A stretch of DNA of 60,523 nucleotides from an uncultured Clostridium sp. (GTDB taxonomy: Bacteria; Bacillota; Clostridia; Lachnospirales; Lachnospiraceae), in the NCBI GenBank assembly GCA_900555045.1, contig USJW01000010.1:1-60523 (forward strand), written 5' to 3'. Positions 43,486 to 52,641 of this stretch are shown one piece after another (the stretch's first letter is position 1; the number at the start of each line of letters is the position of its first letter). The notes beneath the pieces are model-generated. The model searched no databases, was not told the origin of the DNA, and worked only from the letters and a program-made list of their open reading frames with translations. A program made the translations under genes and the position numbers.

Positions 43486-45050
43486 CAAAACTCCCCTCCC
43501 TCAAACCAGAAATAATTATTATCCCTGTCCGAGTCCTCAATCATATCCTCAATCTCCCTCAAAAGGTAACTGTCCGGCAGATTTCTCTCCCACCACCGGT
43601 ACCCCTTGCTGGCGCGCACCGCCTGCCGGTCGATCTCCCGCCCGGCGTAGTAATCCATGTAAACCCGCGCGTACACGCCCGACATGGATTTCATCACGTC
43701 GTCCCCCAGATTGCGGATCACGCCCCCGATCTGGTCGCTGATCAGCTTCTGGATGTACCGGTAGGACCAGTCCGCAAAGTCCAGCAGGTCCGGATTCCCG
43801 CTCCCGGTCCTGGCCGCCCAGGCGGACACGTCCACCGCGCGGGTGGTGTACTCAAGGCTCCCGTCCTCCCGCCACTCCAGATACCCGTACTGGCAGGGCG
43901 GGATGCTTAAGGCGTCCGTCACGATCTCCTGGATGCCGTACGAGCTCTCCGGGACCCCCGGCTCGCTCTTGTGCTTGCGGATCCGCTGCACGTGCAGATG
44001 CCCGCTGAAGAACAGCGGAACCCGGTAGCGCTGCAGCAGGTCAATCACTTCCCCGTTGTTCTCCATGGCGCACTGGGTGGTGTACATCCGGCTCTGGAAC
44101 AGCAGGTTGTGGTGGGCGATGGGAAGGACGAAAATCCCTTTCTCCTGCGCCTCCTTTAGTATCCCTTCCATCCAGGCGAGCGTCCCGCTCCCCAGCCGTC
44201 CCTCCACCAGGTTCACCGGATCGTACTGGGCGGAGTCCAACATCAGCAGCCAGTTCTTCTCGTCCAGCGCGTAGGCGTAGCTGAGCGATCCCTCATCCCG
44301 GGAAAACGCCTGGTCGTACCCGTATTCGCGGTAGATGTCGTAGAATTCCTCCCCGGTCACGGACGCGGTGGGCGCCTTCTGATCCCCATAGTACACCGCC
44401 GCGTTGGTGTTGTTGATGTCGTGGTTTCCGGGGATGATGAGCACCTGAATCCCCGCGTCCTGAACCCGCCTGAGCCTGGAGGCCAGCTCCTCGTGGTTTA
44501 ACTTTTCCCCGTTCATGGTGATGTCCCCGCTGAGGACCAGCGCCGACGGCTTCTCGGCGATCACCTCGTCCAGGAAGGCCTCCAGAAGCTCCGGAAGGTA
44601 TCGGACCACCTTCCCGTCGCAGTGCTCCACAAACTGATTGAACGCCTTGCCCCCGTCGTCCGCGGATGCGCTCTGGTAGTGCAGATCCGTGGCCAGAATC
44701 AGCCGCGGCGGCGCGTAGGGCGCCTCGGACTCCTGGGGCGGCGTCCACATCCCGGGAAGCTTTGTCTTCCACCCGTCGTAGCGGTAGTCTGGGCTGCTCC
44801 AGTCCTCCGCAGCCTCCGCCACAGAGGGCGTGGCGGGAAGCGCCGGCAGCCCGCCGTATGGCTCGCTCTCCCCAGCTACTCCCCTGTCATCCCCTTCACT
44901 GGCCGCGTTCCCCGGCGTGCCCATGCCGCTCTCAAAGGGCCGGTTCCCGCCCGGCTCCATCAGTCGGTCCATAATATGTAAGACCCCGAAGCATGCCAGG
45001 AAAACGGCGGCATACATCAGGGCGCTTAAAATCCATGTTTTCTTTTTCAT
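43485..45050 (-). CDS. Exported or membrane-anchored metallophosphoesterase
   Basis: About 521 residues. A single N-terminal hydrophobic segment (about 7-25, after KKKTW) acts as signal or anchor, followed by a Gly/Glu/Ser linker to about 105. The calcineurin-like domain shows ATDLHYQ, LVLSGDITMNGE, IPGNHDINN, AHHNLLF and SGHLHVQ, the five metal motifs. The C-terminal 150 residues are helical. Its ATG at 45050 shares a base with the stop of the HAD gene (TGATG). Substrate unknown. Confidence 0.88.
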   Translation of the reverse strand: MKKKTWILSALMYAAVFLACFGVLHIMDRLMEPGGNRPFESGMGTPGNAASEGDDRGVAGESEPYGGLPALPATPSVAEAAEDWSSPDYRYDGWKTKLPGMWTPPQESEAPYAPPRLILATDLHYQSASADDGGKAFNQFVEHCDGKVVRYLPELLEAFLDEVIAEKPSALVLSGDITMNGEKLNHEELASRLRRVQDAGIQVLIIPGNHDINNTNAAVYYGDQKAPTASVTGEEFYDIYREYGYDQAFSRDEGSLSYAYALDEKNWLLMLDSAQYDPVNLVEGRLGSGTLAWMEGILKEAQEKGIFVLPIAHHNLLFQSRMYTTQCAMENNGEVIDLLQRYRVPLFFSGHLHVQRIRKHKSEPGVPESSYGIQEIVTDALSIPPCQYGYLEWREDGSLEYTTRAVDVSAWAARTGSGNPDLLDFADWSYRYIQKLISDQIGGVIRNLGDDVMKSMSGVYARVYMDYYAGREIDRQAVRASKGYRWWERNLPDSYLLREIEDMIEDSDRDNNYFWFEGGEF

Positions 45051-45871
45051 CACAGGTGCTCCCGCCTGGATACGATCCCCAGCTGTTCTAAGGCGTAGGC
45101 GATCCCGTCCTCCTCCACGCTCCGGGTCACAAAGGTGGCGTAGGGGTCCAGAACCGGGCTGTGCTCGCCCATGACCACGCAGTTTTCGGCGTACTCAAAC
45201 ATCGCCAGATCGTTGCTGCTGTCGCCGAACACGTAGGCGGCGGACAGCGGAAGGTCGTAGTAGTCCAGCACATGCTGGATGGCCGTGGCCTTGGAGTGGC
45301 CCGCGGGAACGCACTCGTAGTACCCCTCCCCCCGGTCGATCACGTCCATGCCGTGCATGCGCGAGAACAGCTCATCGCAGTCGCTTGAGGCGTCCGAGGC
45401 CAGGTAGCACTTGTCAAAGTCGTAGCAGTCGTCCTCCCAGCTGTAGGGGGACAGCACGCCCTTTCTCATGAGGCCTTCGCGCAGCCGCTCCATGCCCGCA
45501 AAGCGCGAGGGCTCCTTTCGCATGTAGCAGCTCTCCGCCCCCTCCAGCACGCCGTCCAGGCCGCACGCGAGGATGTCCCGCTTCATGCGGATTCCCTCCT
45601 CGTGGGGAATAAAATAGCGGTAGATCACCCGGTCCCCGGCGATCACCTGGGTCCCGCAGCCGCACAGATATCCGTCGGCCTCGATCTGCCGCTTTATCTC
45701 GTCCAGGTTGCAGTAGGTGCGGCCCGAGTTGATAAAGATTAAATGCCCGTTGGAACGCGCTTTTATCAGCGCGTTCCGGGCACTCTCAGGGATCAGCCCT
45801 GTCCTCTCGGACAGAAGCGTCCCATCCACGTCAAAAAATAATGCTTTTCGATTGCTCATAAGTCCGGTCAT
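45050..45871 (-). CDS. Cof-type HAD hydrolase
   Basis: 273 residues. HAD motif I FFDVDGTLL, motif II NSGRT, a C2B-type cap (about 85-190) and motif IV VFGDSSNDLAMFEYA with the preceding Lys in GHSKATAIQHVLDYYDL. Cof-type HADs dephosphorylate sugar phosphates, FMN or PLP. GAGG stands just before the first ATG (45871); a second ATG is at 45859. Lies 40 bases after xpt and is coupled to the metallophosphoesterase. Confidence 0.9.
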   Translation of the reverse strand: MTGLMSNRKALFFDVDGTLLSERTGLIPESARNALIKARSNGHLIFINSGRTYCNLDEIKRQIEADGYLCGCGTQVIAGDRVIYRYFIPHEEGIRMKRDILACGLDGVLEGAESCYMRKEPSRFAGMERLREGLMRKGVLSPYSWEDDCYDFDKCYLASDASSDCDELFSRMHGMDVIDRGEGYYECVPAGHSKATAIQHVLDYYDLPLSAAYVFGDSSNDLAMFEYAENCVVMGEHSPVLDPYATFVTRSVEEDGIAYALEQLGIVSRREHL

Positions 45872-45911
45872 CTTTCCTCTATGTCCAAGTCTTCCGTCAA
45901 ATGTCAGTCGG

Positions 45912-46496
45912 TCAGTCGTCGTCGCGGAACACGATTGTCTGCGTGTCCTCGTCCATGCTCTCCACGATGGCCAGGGATTCCAGGCGGATTCCCTCGGAGC
46001 GCAGCAGATCGCCGCCCACCTGGAAGCCCTTCTCGATCACGATACCGGCTCCCACGAGCTGGGCTCCGGACTCCTTCACCAGGGCTACAAGGCCCTCTAG
46101 CGCCTTGCCGTTTGCCAGGAAATCATCGATCAAAAGCACCTTGTCCCCGGGGCCTAAAAATTCCTTGGAAACGATAATGTCATACACGCGCCCGTGGGTG
46201 TAGGACTCCACCTTTGTGGTGTACACCTCACCGGCAATGTTCTTGGTCTGGGTCTTTTTGGCGAACACCACCGGCACGCCGAAATACTGGGCCACGATAC
46301 AGGCGATTCCGATGCCGGACGCCTCGATGGTCAAAATTTTGTTTACATCCGCGTCGGCGAACCGGCGCTTGAATTCCTTTCCGATCTCACCGAACAGCTT
46401 GATATCCATCTGATGATTTAAGAAGCTGTCCACCTTCAGCACGTTTCCGGCCTTGATTTTGCCATCCTGGCGTATTCTGTCTTTCAAAATCTGCAT
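45912..46496 (-). CDS. xpt: Xanthine phosphoribosyltransferase
   Basis: 194 residues, the normal length. PRPP motif VLLIDDFLANGKA and an N-terminus (MQILKDRIRQDGKIKAGNVL) typical of Xpt. Makes XMP from xanthine and PRPP in purine salvage. AGGAGG lies 8 bases before the ATG. No purine riboswitch is seen in the 50-base gap to the lipoprotein gene upstream, so it is probably cotranscribed with that gene and with the HAD and phosphoesterase genes. Confidence 0.94.
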   Translation of the reverse strand: MQILKDRIRQDGKIKAGNVLKVDSFLNHQMDIKLFGEIGKEFKRRFADADVNKILTIEASGIGIACIVAQYFGVPVVFAKKTQTKNIAGEVYTTKVESYTHGRVYDIIVSKEFLGPGDKVLLIDDFLANGKALEGLVALVKESGAQLVGAGIVIEKGFQVGGDLLRSEGIRLESLAIVESMDEDTQTIVFRDDD

Positions 46497-46546
46497 GAGA
46501 GAATCCTCCTTTTTCTTTGGGTACGCTTGGTTCCTTATGACACTGC

Positions 46547-47617
46547 CTACTGTGCCTTAGATTCTGTCTGCGCCTGAGTCGTCTCTTCTGCTGCTGCCTG
46601 TGTCTCGTCTACACTTTTTGCCACTGCATTGTCGCCTAAAAACTTCATAACCTTGTAATTCTGAACCATCTGCGCCACAGCTTCCTCGCCGTAGTTTGCA
46701 ACCAGCTCATCTGCGGTGGTTCCGTTGAGCTCAGCGAACGCCTGACGGTCCGCGTCGTCGGCTACCAGGTTCTCCTGGCCCGCGATGGTGTCAACCACCA
46801 GCTGGCGGGTCATATCCGCCTTCACGGAGGCCATGATCATCTCCTTGAGGCCGCCCTCGTCGGTCCCGTAGCTCTGGGCGATTCCGGCAATGGTGGTTCC
46901 GAACGCCTTGGCCTGAGCCTTGTAGTTGTCCAACTCCTGGTTGTAGCGCTTGGATACCGCGCTGCGGTTCAGCTTGACGGTGGAAGCGTCCACCACCTGC
47001 TGCAGGGCCTGCTGCTGTTTCTGGCTGTCCGCCTGTCTCTGCTTCTCTTTGAGCAGATCCGCCCGGGTGTCCTCCTCGAACTCCTCAACGGTCTTAAAGG
47101 GGGATACGCGCTGCACGAAGGCGTCGTCAAGCACCGCGTCGTGCTTCTCCTTCACCGCGTTCACCGTCACGTTAAACACCACGTCCTGTCCGGCCAGGGC
47201 CGCCACATCGTAGCTCTCCGGGAAGGTCAGGTTTAACTCGCGCTTCTCGCCCTTCTTCGCCCCGATGAGCCCGTCCTCAAAGCCGTCGATGAAGCGCTTG
47301 GAGCCCAGAGTCAGGTCAAATTTGCTTCCGGATCCGCCCGCGAACTCCACGCCGTCCTGGGTGCCCACGTAGTCGATGTTGACGATGTCGCCCTTCTGGG
47401 CCGCGCGGTCCACCTCCACGTACTCCGGGTTTGCCAACAGGATGCTCTGAACCTTGGAGTTTAATTCCTCGTCGGTCACCTCCACGGCCGGAACGTCCAC
47501 CTGCACGCCCTTGTACTCACCAAGTTTTACAGTTCCCATGCTGTCGCTGCTCGCGCAGCCGGTCAATACCGCGGCGGCCACTGCCCCGCAGATACACAAT
47601 AATGCAAACTTCTTCAT
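46547..47617 (-). CDS. Trigger-factor-like FKBP lipoprotein
   Basis: 356 residues. Lipoprotein signal with lipobox LTGC (about residues 18-21), then a short trigger-factor-like segment (VPAVEVTDEELNSKVQSIL), an FKBP-type prolyl isomerase domain (GDIVNIDYVGTQDG to about residue 165) and a helical trigger-factor C-terminal domain. It ends in a Gln/Thr/Glu-rich tail. The ribosome-docking N-terminal domain of trigger factor is missing. It should fold exported proteins on the outer face of the membrane, a PrsA-like role (inference). AAAGGAAAA precedes the ATG. Confidence 0.87.
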   Translation of the reverse strand: MKKFALLCICGAVAAAVLTGCASSDSMGTVKLGEYKGVQVDVPAVEVTDEELNSKVQSILLANPEYVEVDRAAQKGDIVNIDYVGTQDGVEFAGGSGSKFDLTLGSKRFIDGFEDGLIGAKKGEKRELNLTFPESYDVAALAGQDVVFNVTVNAVKEKHDAVLDDAFVQRVSPFKTVEEFEEDTRADLLKEKQRQADSQKQQQALQQVVDASTVKLNRSAVSKRYNQELDNYKAQAKAFGTTIAGIAQSYGTDEGGLKEMIMASVKADMTRQLVVDTIAGQENLVADDADRQAFAELNGTTADELVANYGEEAVAQMVQNYKVMKFLGDNAVAKSVDETQAAAEETTQAQTESKAQ

Positions 47618-47736
47618 CTTACATTTTCCTTTTCTGTCACTTCATTTCGCCCGCCCCCGGCGGTGCGCTGTACTTAGTTATATCATACCTGTCACTTAAA
47701 AAAAAGCTTTTCCATCAATTTCATGAAATTTTAAGT

Positions 47737-49131
47737 TTATTTGTAGAACGCCTTAAACGCCTTGTATGTATTGTAAACATCCAGCTTGGAGGCCAGCTCA
47801 AAGGGCGCGTGCATGGACAGAATCGGCACCCCTAAGTCCACGGTGTCCACGTCCATCCCGGCCACAAACTTGGCGATGGTTCCGCCGCCCCCGGCGTCCA
47901 CGGCTCCCAGCTCGCCCGCCTGCCAGTACACGCCCTCGCTCTCCATGATCCCGATCACCTTGGCCATGGTCTCGGCGCTGGCGTCGTTGGAGCCGGATTT
48001 GCCCCGTGCGCCGGTGTACTTGGTGAGCACGCAGCCCTTGTTGATGTAGCTGGAGTTGCGCGCCTCATACACATCCGCGAAGGTGGGGTCGTAGGCCGCG
48101 TTCACGTCGGAGGACAGGCACAGGGATGCCTTAAGCACGTCCCGCGTGCGCACACCGGCCTGCTCCGCCAGGTCCTCGATGTAGTGGAGCACAAAGTCCG
48201 AATCCAGGCCCGTGTTTCCGTTGGAGCCGATCTCCTCCTTGTCCGCCAGGATCGTGACGGTGGTGCGGGCCGGCTTCTTTACCTCCATCTCCGCCATCAG
48301 GGCCGTGTACGCGCACACCCGGTCGTCCTGCCCGTAGGCGCCCACCAGGCTCCGGTCAAGGCCGATGTCCACGGCCTTGTAGGCCGGAACCATCTCGATC
48401 TCCGCGCGGTAGAAATCCCGCTCCGTGATGCCGTACTTCTCGTTTAAGAGCTGAAGCGCCAGGAGCTTCACCGGCTCCTTCACCTCGTCGTCCGCAAAGG
48501 GGATCGAACCGATGACGATGTTTAACTCCTCGCCCTTGAGGCCGTCCTTTAAGGGCCGCTCATTCTGCTTGGCGGCCAGGTGGGGCAGCAGATCGGTGAC
48601 ACAGAACAGCGGATCCCCGTCCTTCTCGCCGATGCAGATTTCCACCTTCTCCCCGTCCTTTTTCACCACAACGCCGTGCATGGCCAGGGGCACGGTCCCC
48701 CACTGGTACTTGCGGATTCCGCCGTAGTAGTGGGTCTTAAAGTACGCGACGTCCTCCTTCTCATAGACCGGGTTCGGCTTTAAGTCCAGGCGCGGGGAGT
48801 CGATGTGGGCGCCGTTTATGCGCAGCCCGTCGGTCAGGGGCTTCTTTCCGAAGGTGGTCGCGATCAGGGACTTTCCGCGGTTCACATAGTACACCTTGTC
48901 CCCGGGCTCGTAGGACGCCTTCACGTCAAACTCCTTGTAGCCCGCTTTTTTGAGCAGCTGCACGGCAGTGCGCACGCACTCTCGCTCCGTCTTGCCCGCG
49001 TTTAAAAACTCCTTGTAGCCCTCGCAGAACTTGGCGGCCTTCTCCACCTGCTGCGGCGCGTCCTTGGCAATATGCGGGAATCTGCTGGTCAGCTCCTCCT
49101 GCAGTTCCTGTCCCTTTGTTTTTTTAGACAT
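47737..49131 (-). CDS. M18-family aminopeptidase
   Basis: 464 residues. Co-catalytic zinc motifs of M18 enzymes are visible: INGAHIDSPRLDLKPNPVYE, ILADKEEIGSNGNTGLDS and a late LSMHAPFELASKLD. Resembles the clostridial aminopeptidase I (ApeA/LAP4-like) group, cytosolic and active on N-terminal acidic or neutral residues. AGGAGG lies 7 bases before the ATG. It begins 23 bases after the LRR gene, so the two are probably one operon. Confidence 0.93.
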   Translation of the reverse strand: MSKKTKGQELQEELTSRFPHIAKDAPQQVEKAAKFCEGYKEFLNAGKTERECVRTAVQLLKKAGYKEFDVKASYEPGDKVYYVNRGKSLIATTFGKKPLTDGLRINGAHIDSPRLDLKPNPVYEKEDVAYFKTHYYGGIRKYQWGTVPLAMHGVVVKKDGEKVEICIGEKDGDPLFCVTDLLPHLAAKQNERPLKDGLKGEELNIVIGSIPFADDEVKEPVKLLALQLLNEKYGITERDFYRAEIEMVPAYKAVDIGLDRSLVGAYGQDDRVCAYTALMAEMEVKKPARTTVTILADKEEIGSNGNTGLDSDFVLHYIEDLAEQAGVRTRDVLKASLCLSSDVNAAYDPTFADVYEARNSSYINKGCVLTKYTGARGKSGSNDASAETMAKVIGIMESEGVYWQAGELGAVDAGGGGTIAKFVAGMDVDTVDLGVPILSMHAPFELASKLDVYNTYKAFKAFYK

Positions 49132-49154
49132 TGTGATTCCTCCTGATTGTAATT

Positions 49155-50168
49155 TTAAAGCGCGAATTTCTTCCGCGCCGTTTTTTCTGTTCCAAAGCGG
49201 CTGTGCAGCCGGTCCATAAACAGGGCCAGCGCCTGGGCGTCGCCGCGCGCCCCTGCCTCCGCGATCATGGCCTCAAGCGCGGGCCTTTCTTCCGCCTCGT
49301 CCGCCAGGCGGGCCATCATGTTAAAATCCTGCTCCGCCAGCGCGGCCCTGGCGGCCGGTCCCGGATTTTTCCGGATAAAGTCCCGGTACAGCGCCTGCGC
49401 CTCCCCGGAAAGCCCCTCGGGCCAGCAGAGCCGGTATAAGGCCATTCGGGCGCTGGCCTCCGCCGGCTCCTGCACCAGCGCGTGGACAAACAGACGGTCA
49501 TACTCCTTAAAATCGAAGGCTGTGCCGTCAAAGCAGTAGCGGTACATGTGGCCGCAGCCGTGCATCTCCCGCATGATGATCCGGGCGGGCGTGTTCTCCA
49601 CCGACTCCTCGTAAAACTCCGGGAAGATGAGCCGCGCCTTAAGGCGGCCGTCCGGCTCCTTTAAATCCACCCGCAGCGCCTGGTGAAGCTCCGATAAGAT
49701 CTCCCGCAGGCAGGATTTCTCCCCCGGGATGATCCGCACGCCCAGGCGGTTAAGGCCCGTGCAGCCGGTGAACACGCCCGCGCCCCAGTCCCTGAGGGTG
49801 GAGGCGCACTCCAGCTCCTCTAAGCTTTCGCAGCCGTAAAACGCGTAGGCGCCCACCGCCTTCACCCCCGCCGGGAGCTCTAACCCCGTGACCTTCGCGC
49901 CGCAGACCGCGGGCAATCCGTCAAGGACCTCCGTGTCCGGATCCGGCACGGCCGCCGCCGTCCCCTCATCGCAGTCCCAGGCCCGGAGGGGCTCTGTGAA
50001 ACATCCCCTGGCCCGCACCGCGCGCGCCATAGAGTCCGAGAAGACATAGGGGGCCAGCCGCGTGACCGTCCCTCCCGCCACGGACTCCGGGATCCGGACA
50101 TTTCCGTCCAAACCAAAACAACGCTGGATGCAGATTCCATCCAGCGTCTCACTATACAATATCTTCAT
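49155..50168 (-). CDS. Cytosolic leucine-rich-repeat (BspA-like) protein
   Basis: 337 residues with no signal peptide. The first 150 residues contain LRR_5/BspA-like repeats (LPAGVKAVGAYAFYGCESLE, then VFTGCTGLNRLGV). The remainder is helical and Ala/Glu/Arg-rich with no known motif. BspA repeats are more common in surface proteins, so an unexported version is slightly unusual. GAGGA precedes the ATG. Operon with the M18 peptidase; function unknown. Confidence 0.7.
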   Translation of the reverse strand: MKILYSETLDGICIQRCFGLDGNVRIPESVAGGTVTRLAPYVFSDSMARAVRARGCFTEPLRAWDCDEGTAAAVPDPDTEVLDGLPAVCGAKVTGLELPAGVKAVGAYAFYGCESLEELECASTLRDWGAGVFTGCTGLNRLGVRIIPGEKSCLREILSELHQALRVDLKEPDGRLKARLIFPEFYEESVENTPARIIMREMHGCGHMYRYCFDGTAFDFKEYDRLFVHALVQEPAEASARMALYRLCWPEGLSGEAQALYRDFIRKNPGPAARAALAEQDFNMMARLADEAEERPALEAMIAEAGARGDAQALALFMDRLHSRFGTEKTARKKFAL

Positions 50169-50294
50169 GTCTGTATCCTCAAGTTTCCCTGCCGGTATTC
50201 AGTTTTCCTGAACTCATATACCTAACAGTTTATACAGTTTACGAGGATTTTTCAAGTACATTTTCTCGTTTTGCAAGATCTTTCCAGACTGGGC

Positions 50295-50492
50295 TCACAG
50301 AAGCCCGGACGCCCGGTAGCAGATCCAGATCACCGTTCCGCCCGCGAGGGCGATGGCCGCCACGGCCGTCAGCATGACAACCGCCATCACAGCCTGCATC
50401 ACCACCATGGAAAACAGCGGAAACCTCTGGCAGAAAGCCTCGAAACGCTGCCTCAGCGGATCCTTTAAATTAATTATCAGCTTTGCAGCCAT
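50295..50492 (-). CDS. Small single-pass membrane protein
   Basis: 65 residues: a basic/amphipathic N-terminus (KLIINLKDPLRQRFEAF) and a hydrophobic stretch from about 25 to 60. AGAGAGG lies about 10 bases before the ATG. Opposite frames show no better gene. It follows the kdp operon on the same strand after 146 bases, which hold a 2.5-copy tandem repeat. No family recognised. Confidence 0.55.
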   Translation of the reverse strand: MAAKLIINLKDPLRQRFEAFCQRFPLFSMVVMQAVMAVVMLTAVAAIALAGGTVIWICYRASGLL

Positions 50493-50584
50493 GGGATCAC
50501 TTCCTCTCTAATGAAAGGATACCATGACCGCTCATTAATATTCCATTGCGGACGGGGCCGCCCCCGTAAACACCCCATAAATTT

Positions 50585-50660
50585 TAAAGGCCGGCCGGCC
50601 TGTAAGGCTCCCTCAACCGCCTGGCCTGGCGAGCTCCCTCAGTCTCCCGGCCCGGCGAGC
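50585..50660. repeat. 2.5-copy 26-base tandem repeat at the end of kdpD
   Basis: GCTCCCTCA-starting 26-base units occur two and a half times with some divergence, spanning the kdpD stop codon and the bases after it. The stop of the kinase-less KdpD lies within the repeat, so local duplication may have shaped its C-terminus. Confidence 0.5.
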
Positions 50661-52618
50661 TCCCTCAGCCGCCCCGCCGCCTCCGCCGCGATGGTGTTTA
50701 ACACATTTTTGTCGTTGGACAAAATCTCGTCGTCACCCGCCAGCTCCACGCCGATCACCGCGTAGGTCTGTTTTTCCTTGAAGACGGGCGTGTAGCGCGC
50801 CTTTGCCCCGGGCAGCGTGTCCGTGGTCCGGCCCGCCTTGTGGCGGTTCTTCATCGCCCAGACCGCCACCGCCCGCTCGTCGCGCTCCGAGAAGAGTCCC
50901 CGCGCCTCCTGCTCCCGACCCTCCAGGGCGTAGATCACGGGCTCAGACAGCTCCCCGTCCGCCGCAGCGTAAACCGCGATATTCCGGCCCAGAAGGCCTC
51001 TCACCTGATTCCCGCAGATATTTAGCACCTCCCCCTTCGTCCGCCCCTTGCGCATGCTCCGGCTCACGTTGAGCAGCACCTGCATATACCGGGAATCCCG
51101 CTCCGCGATCGCCGCCTGCTCCTTGAGGCGCCCCGCTAGCGTGCTGGTGACTAGCGCGCAGAACAGCATGGCCCCGAAGGTGAAGGGGTACATTGAGGCG
51201 TCCGCCCGCAGGGTGTAGCGCGGGTCCGTGAAAAAGTAGTTGAACAGCAGCACGGCAGCCAGGGACGCGGCCACGCCGTAGCGGCGACCCTTTGTCACGC
51301 AGGCCGCCCAGATCACGCCCATGATGTAGATCATCACCGTGTTGATCTCCCCCAGGTGAAACCGCTCCAGGGCGGCCGCAGTCCCCGTGCAAAGCGCCAG
51401 GATCCCGGCGGTTCTGAGGCAGTCGATCCCCGTCCTCTGATCCATGGCCTCCCGCCGCTTTTTTACCTTCTCCCGGGGCACGGCGCTGCTGTCCGGGATC
51501 ACGTAGATGTCCATGCCCGGCAGACGCTCGATCAGCCGGTCGATCAGCGTGGGCCTCACGTAAAAGAGCTGCGGCTTCTGCACGGTACGCCCGATGACGA
51601 TCTTGGAGATGCCGTTGCGCCTGGCGTACCCGGCGATCTGCTCCACGATGTCCTCGCCGTAGAGCGTGATGACGTTGGCCCCGAACTGCTTGGCCAGGGC
51701 GATGTTTTCCGCCATCTTCTTTGAGATTTTGGGATTCTCCCGCTTGATCTCGGAGGTCTCCACCAGCATGGCCGTGAAATCCCCGTGGAACGCGCTGGCC
51801 ATGCGGGCGGCGGTGCGGATCACCTTGGCGTTGGTGGGGGACGGCGACAGGCAGACCAAAATGTGTTCCCCGGTAAAATAGTCCGTTCCCGCGGCCTCCC
51901 GCTCCCTCGCCACCTCCCGGTTGACCCGGTCTGCGGTCCGGCGCAGGGCGATCTCCCGCAGCGCCGACAGATTTTCCACGGTGAAGAAATTGTCCGCCGC
52001 CTGCCCCGCCTGGCTTTTGCAGTAAATTTTCCCTTCCTCCAGCCGCCTGCGAAGCTCCTCCGACGAGATATCCACTAACTCCACCTGGTCGGCCTCATCG
52101 AACACCCGGTCCGGGATGCGCTCGCCCACCCGCACGTGGGTGATCGAGGCCACAATGTCGTGGAGACTCTCCAGGTGCTGCACGTTCACGGTGGTGTAAA
52201 CGTCGATCCCGGCTTCAAGTAACTCCTCCGCGTCCTGCCACCGCTTCCTGTGGCGGCAGCCCTCCCCGTTGGTGTGGGCCAGCTCATCCACCAGCACAAG
52301 CTGCGGGCGCCGGATCAGGACCCCGTCCAAATCCAGCTCGCGCAGCTCAATCCCGCGGTATTTAAGAATTCTCGGAGGCAGCACATCCAGGCCAGCCAGC
52401 ATGGCCATGGTGTCGGGCCGGTCGTGGGGCTCAATGTAGCCCGCCAGCACCACCCGGCCGGAGGCGGCCAATTCCCGCGCCGCCCCCAGCATCGCATACG
52501 TCTTTCCAACCCCAGCCGCATAGCCGAAAAATATCTTCAGCTTTCCTCTGCCGCTGTCCTGTTTTGCCGGAAAATTCCTTCTCAGGATCTGTTCCGGATC
52601 CGGTCTGCCGTCTGTCAT
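50639..52618 (-). CDS. kdpD: KdpD sensory protein lacking the histidine-kinase domain
   Basis: About 659 residues. The KdpD N-terminal domain has GYAAGVGKTYAMLGAA (Walker A) and LVDELAHTN (Walker B); a USP-like domain follows (about 245-365), then a DUF4118 membrane domain with four helices (about 400-495) and a GAF-like domain to the end. The HisKA and HATPase domains of E. coli KdpD (894 residues) are absent. The start at 52618 has GGGG 8 bases upstream and follows kdpC by 23 bases; a TTG at 52645 is unlikely. The USP domain is a candidate c-di-AMP sensor as shown for Staphylococcus KdpD (family knowledge). Signal output must go through another kinase, probably the one at 58092. Confidence 0.9.
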   Translation of the reverse strand: MTDGRPDPEQILRRNFPAKQDSGRGKLKIFFGYAAGVGKTYAMLGAARELAASGRVVLAGYIEPHDRPDTMAMLAGLDVLPPRILKYRGIELRELDLDGVLIRRPQLVLVDELAHTNGEGCRHRKRWQDAEELLEAGIDVYTTVNVQHLESLHDIVASITHVRVGERIPDRVFDEADQVELVDISSEELRRRLEEGKIYCKSQAGQAADNFFTVENLSALREIALRRTADRVNREVAREREAAGTDYFTGEHILVCLSPSPTNAKVIRTAARMASAFHGDFTAMLVETSEIKRENPKISKKMAENIALAKQFGANVITLYGEDIVEQIAGYARRNGISKIVIGRTVQKPQLFYVRPTLIDRLIERLPGMDIYVIPDSSAVPREKVKKRREAMDQRTGIDCLRTAGILALCTGTAAALERFHLGEINTVMIYIMGVIWAACVTKGRRYGVAASLAAVLLFNYFFTDPRYTLRADASMYPFTFGAMLFCALVTSTLAGRLKEQAAIAERDSRYMQVLLNVSRSMRKGRTKGEVLNICGNQVRGLLGRNIAVYAAADGELSEPVIYALEGREQEARGLFSERDERAVAVWAMKNRHKAGRTTDTLPGAKARYTPVFKEKQTYAVIGVELAGDDEILSNDKNVLNTIAAEAAGRLRELAGPGD

Positions 52619-52641
52619 ATTCACAACCCCAATCTCTCTTA

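Noticed and set aside
43151..43540. Several overlapping open frames on both strands
   Set aside because: All lie in the long inverted repeat, have mirror composition and lack ribosome sites or recognisable domains.
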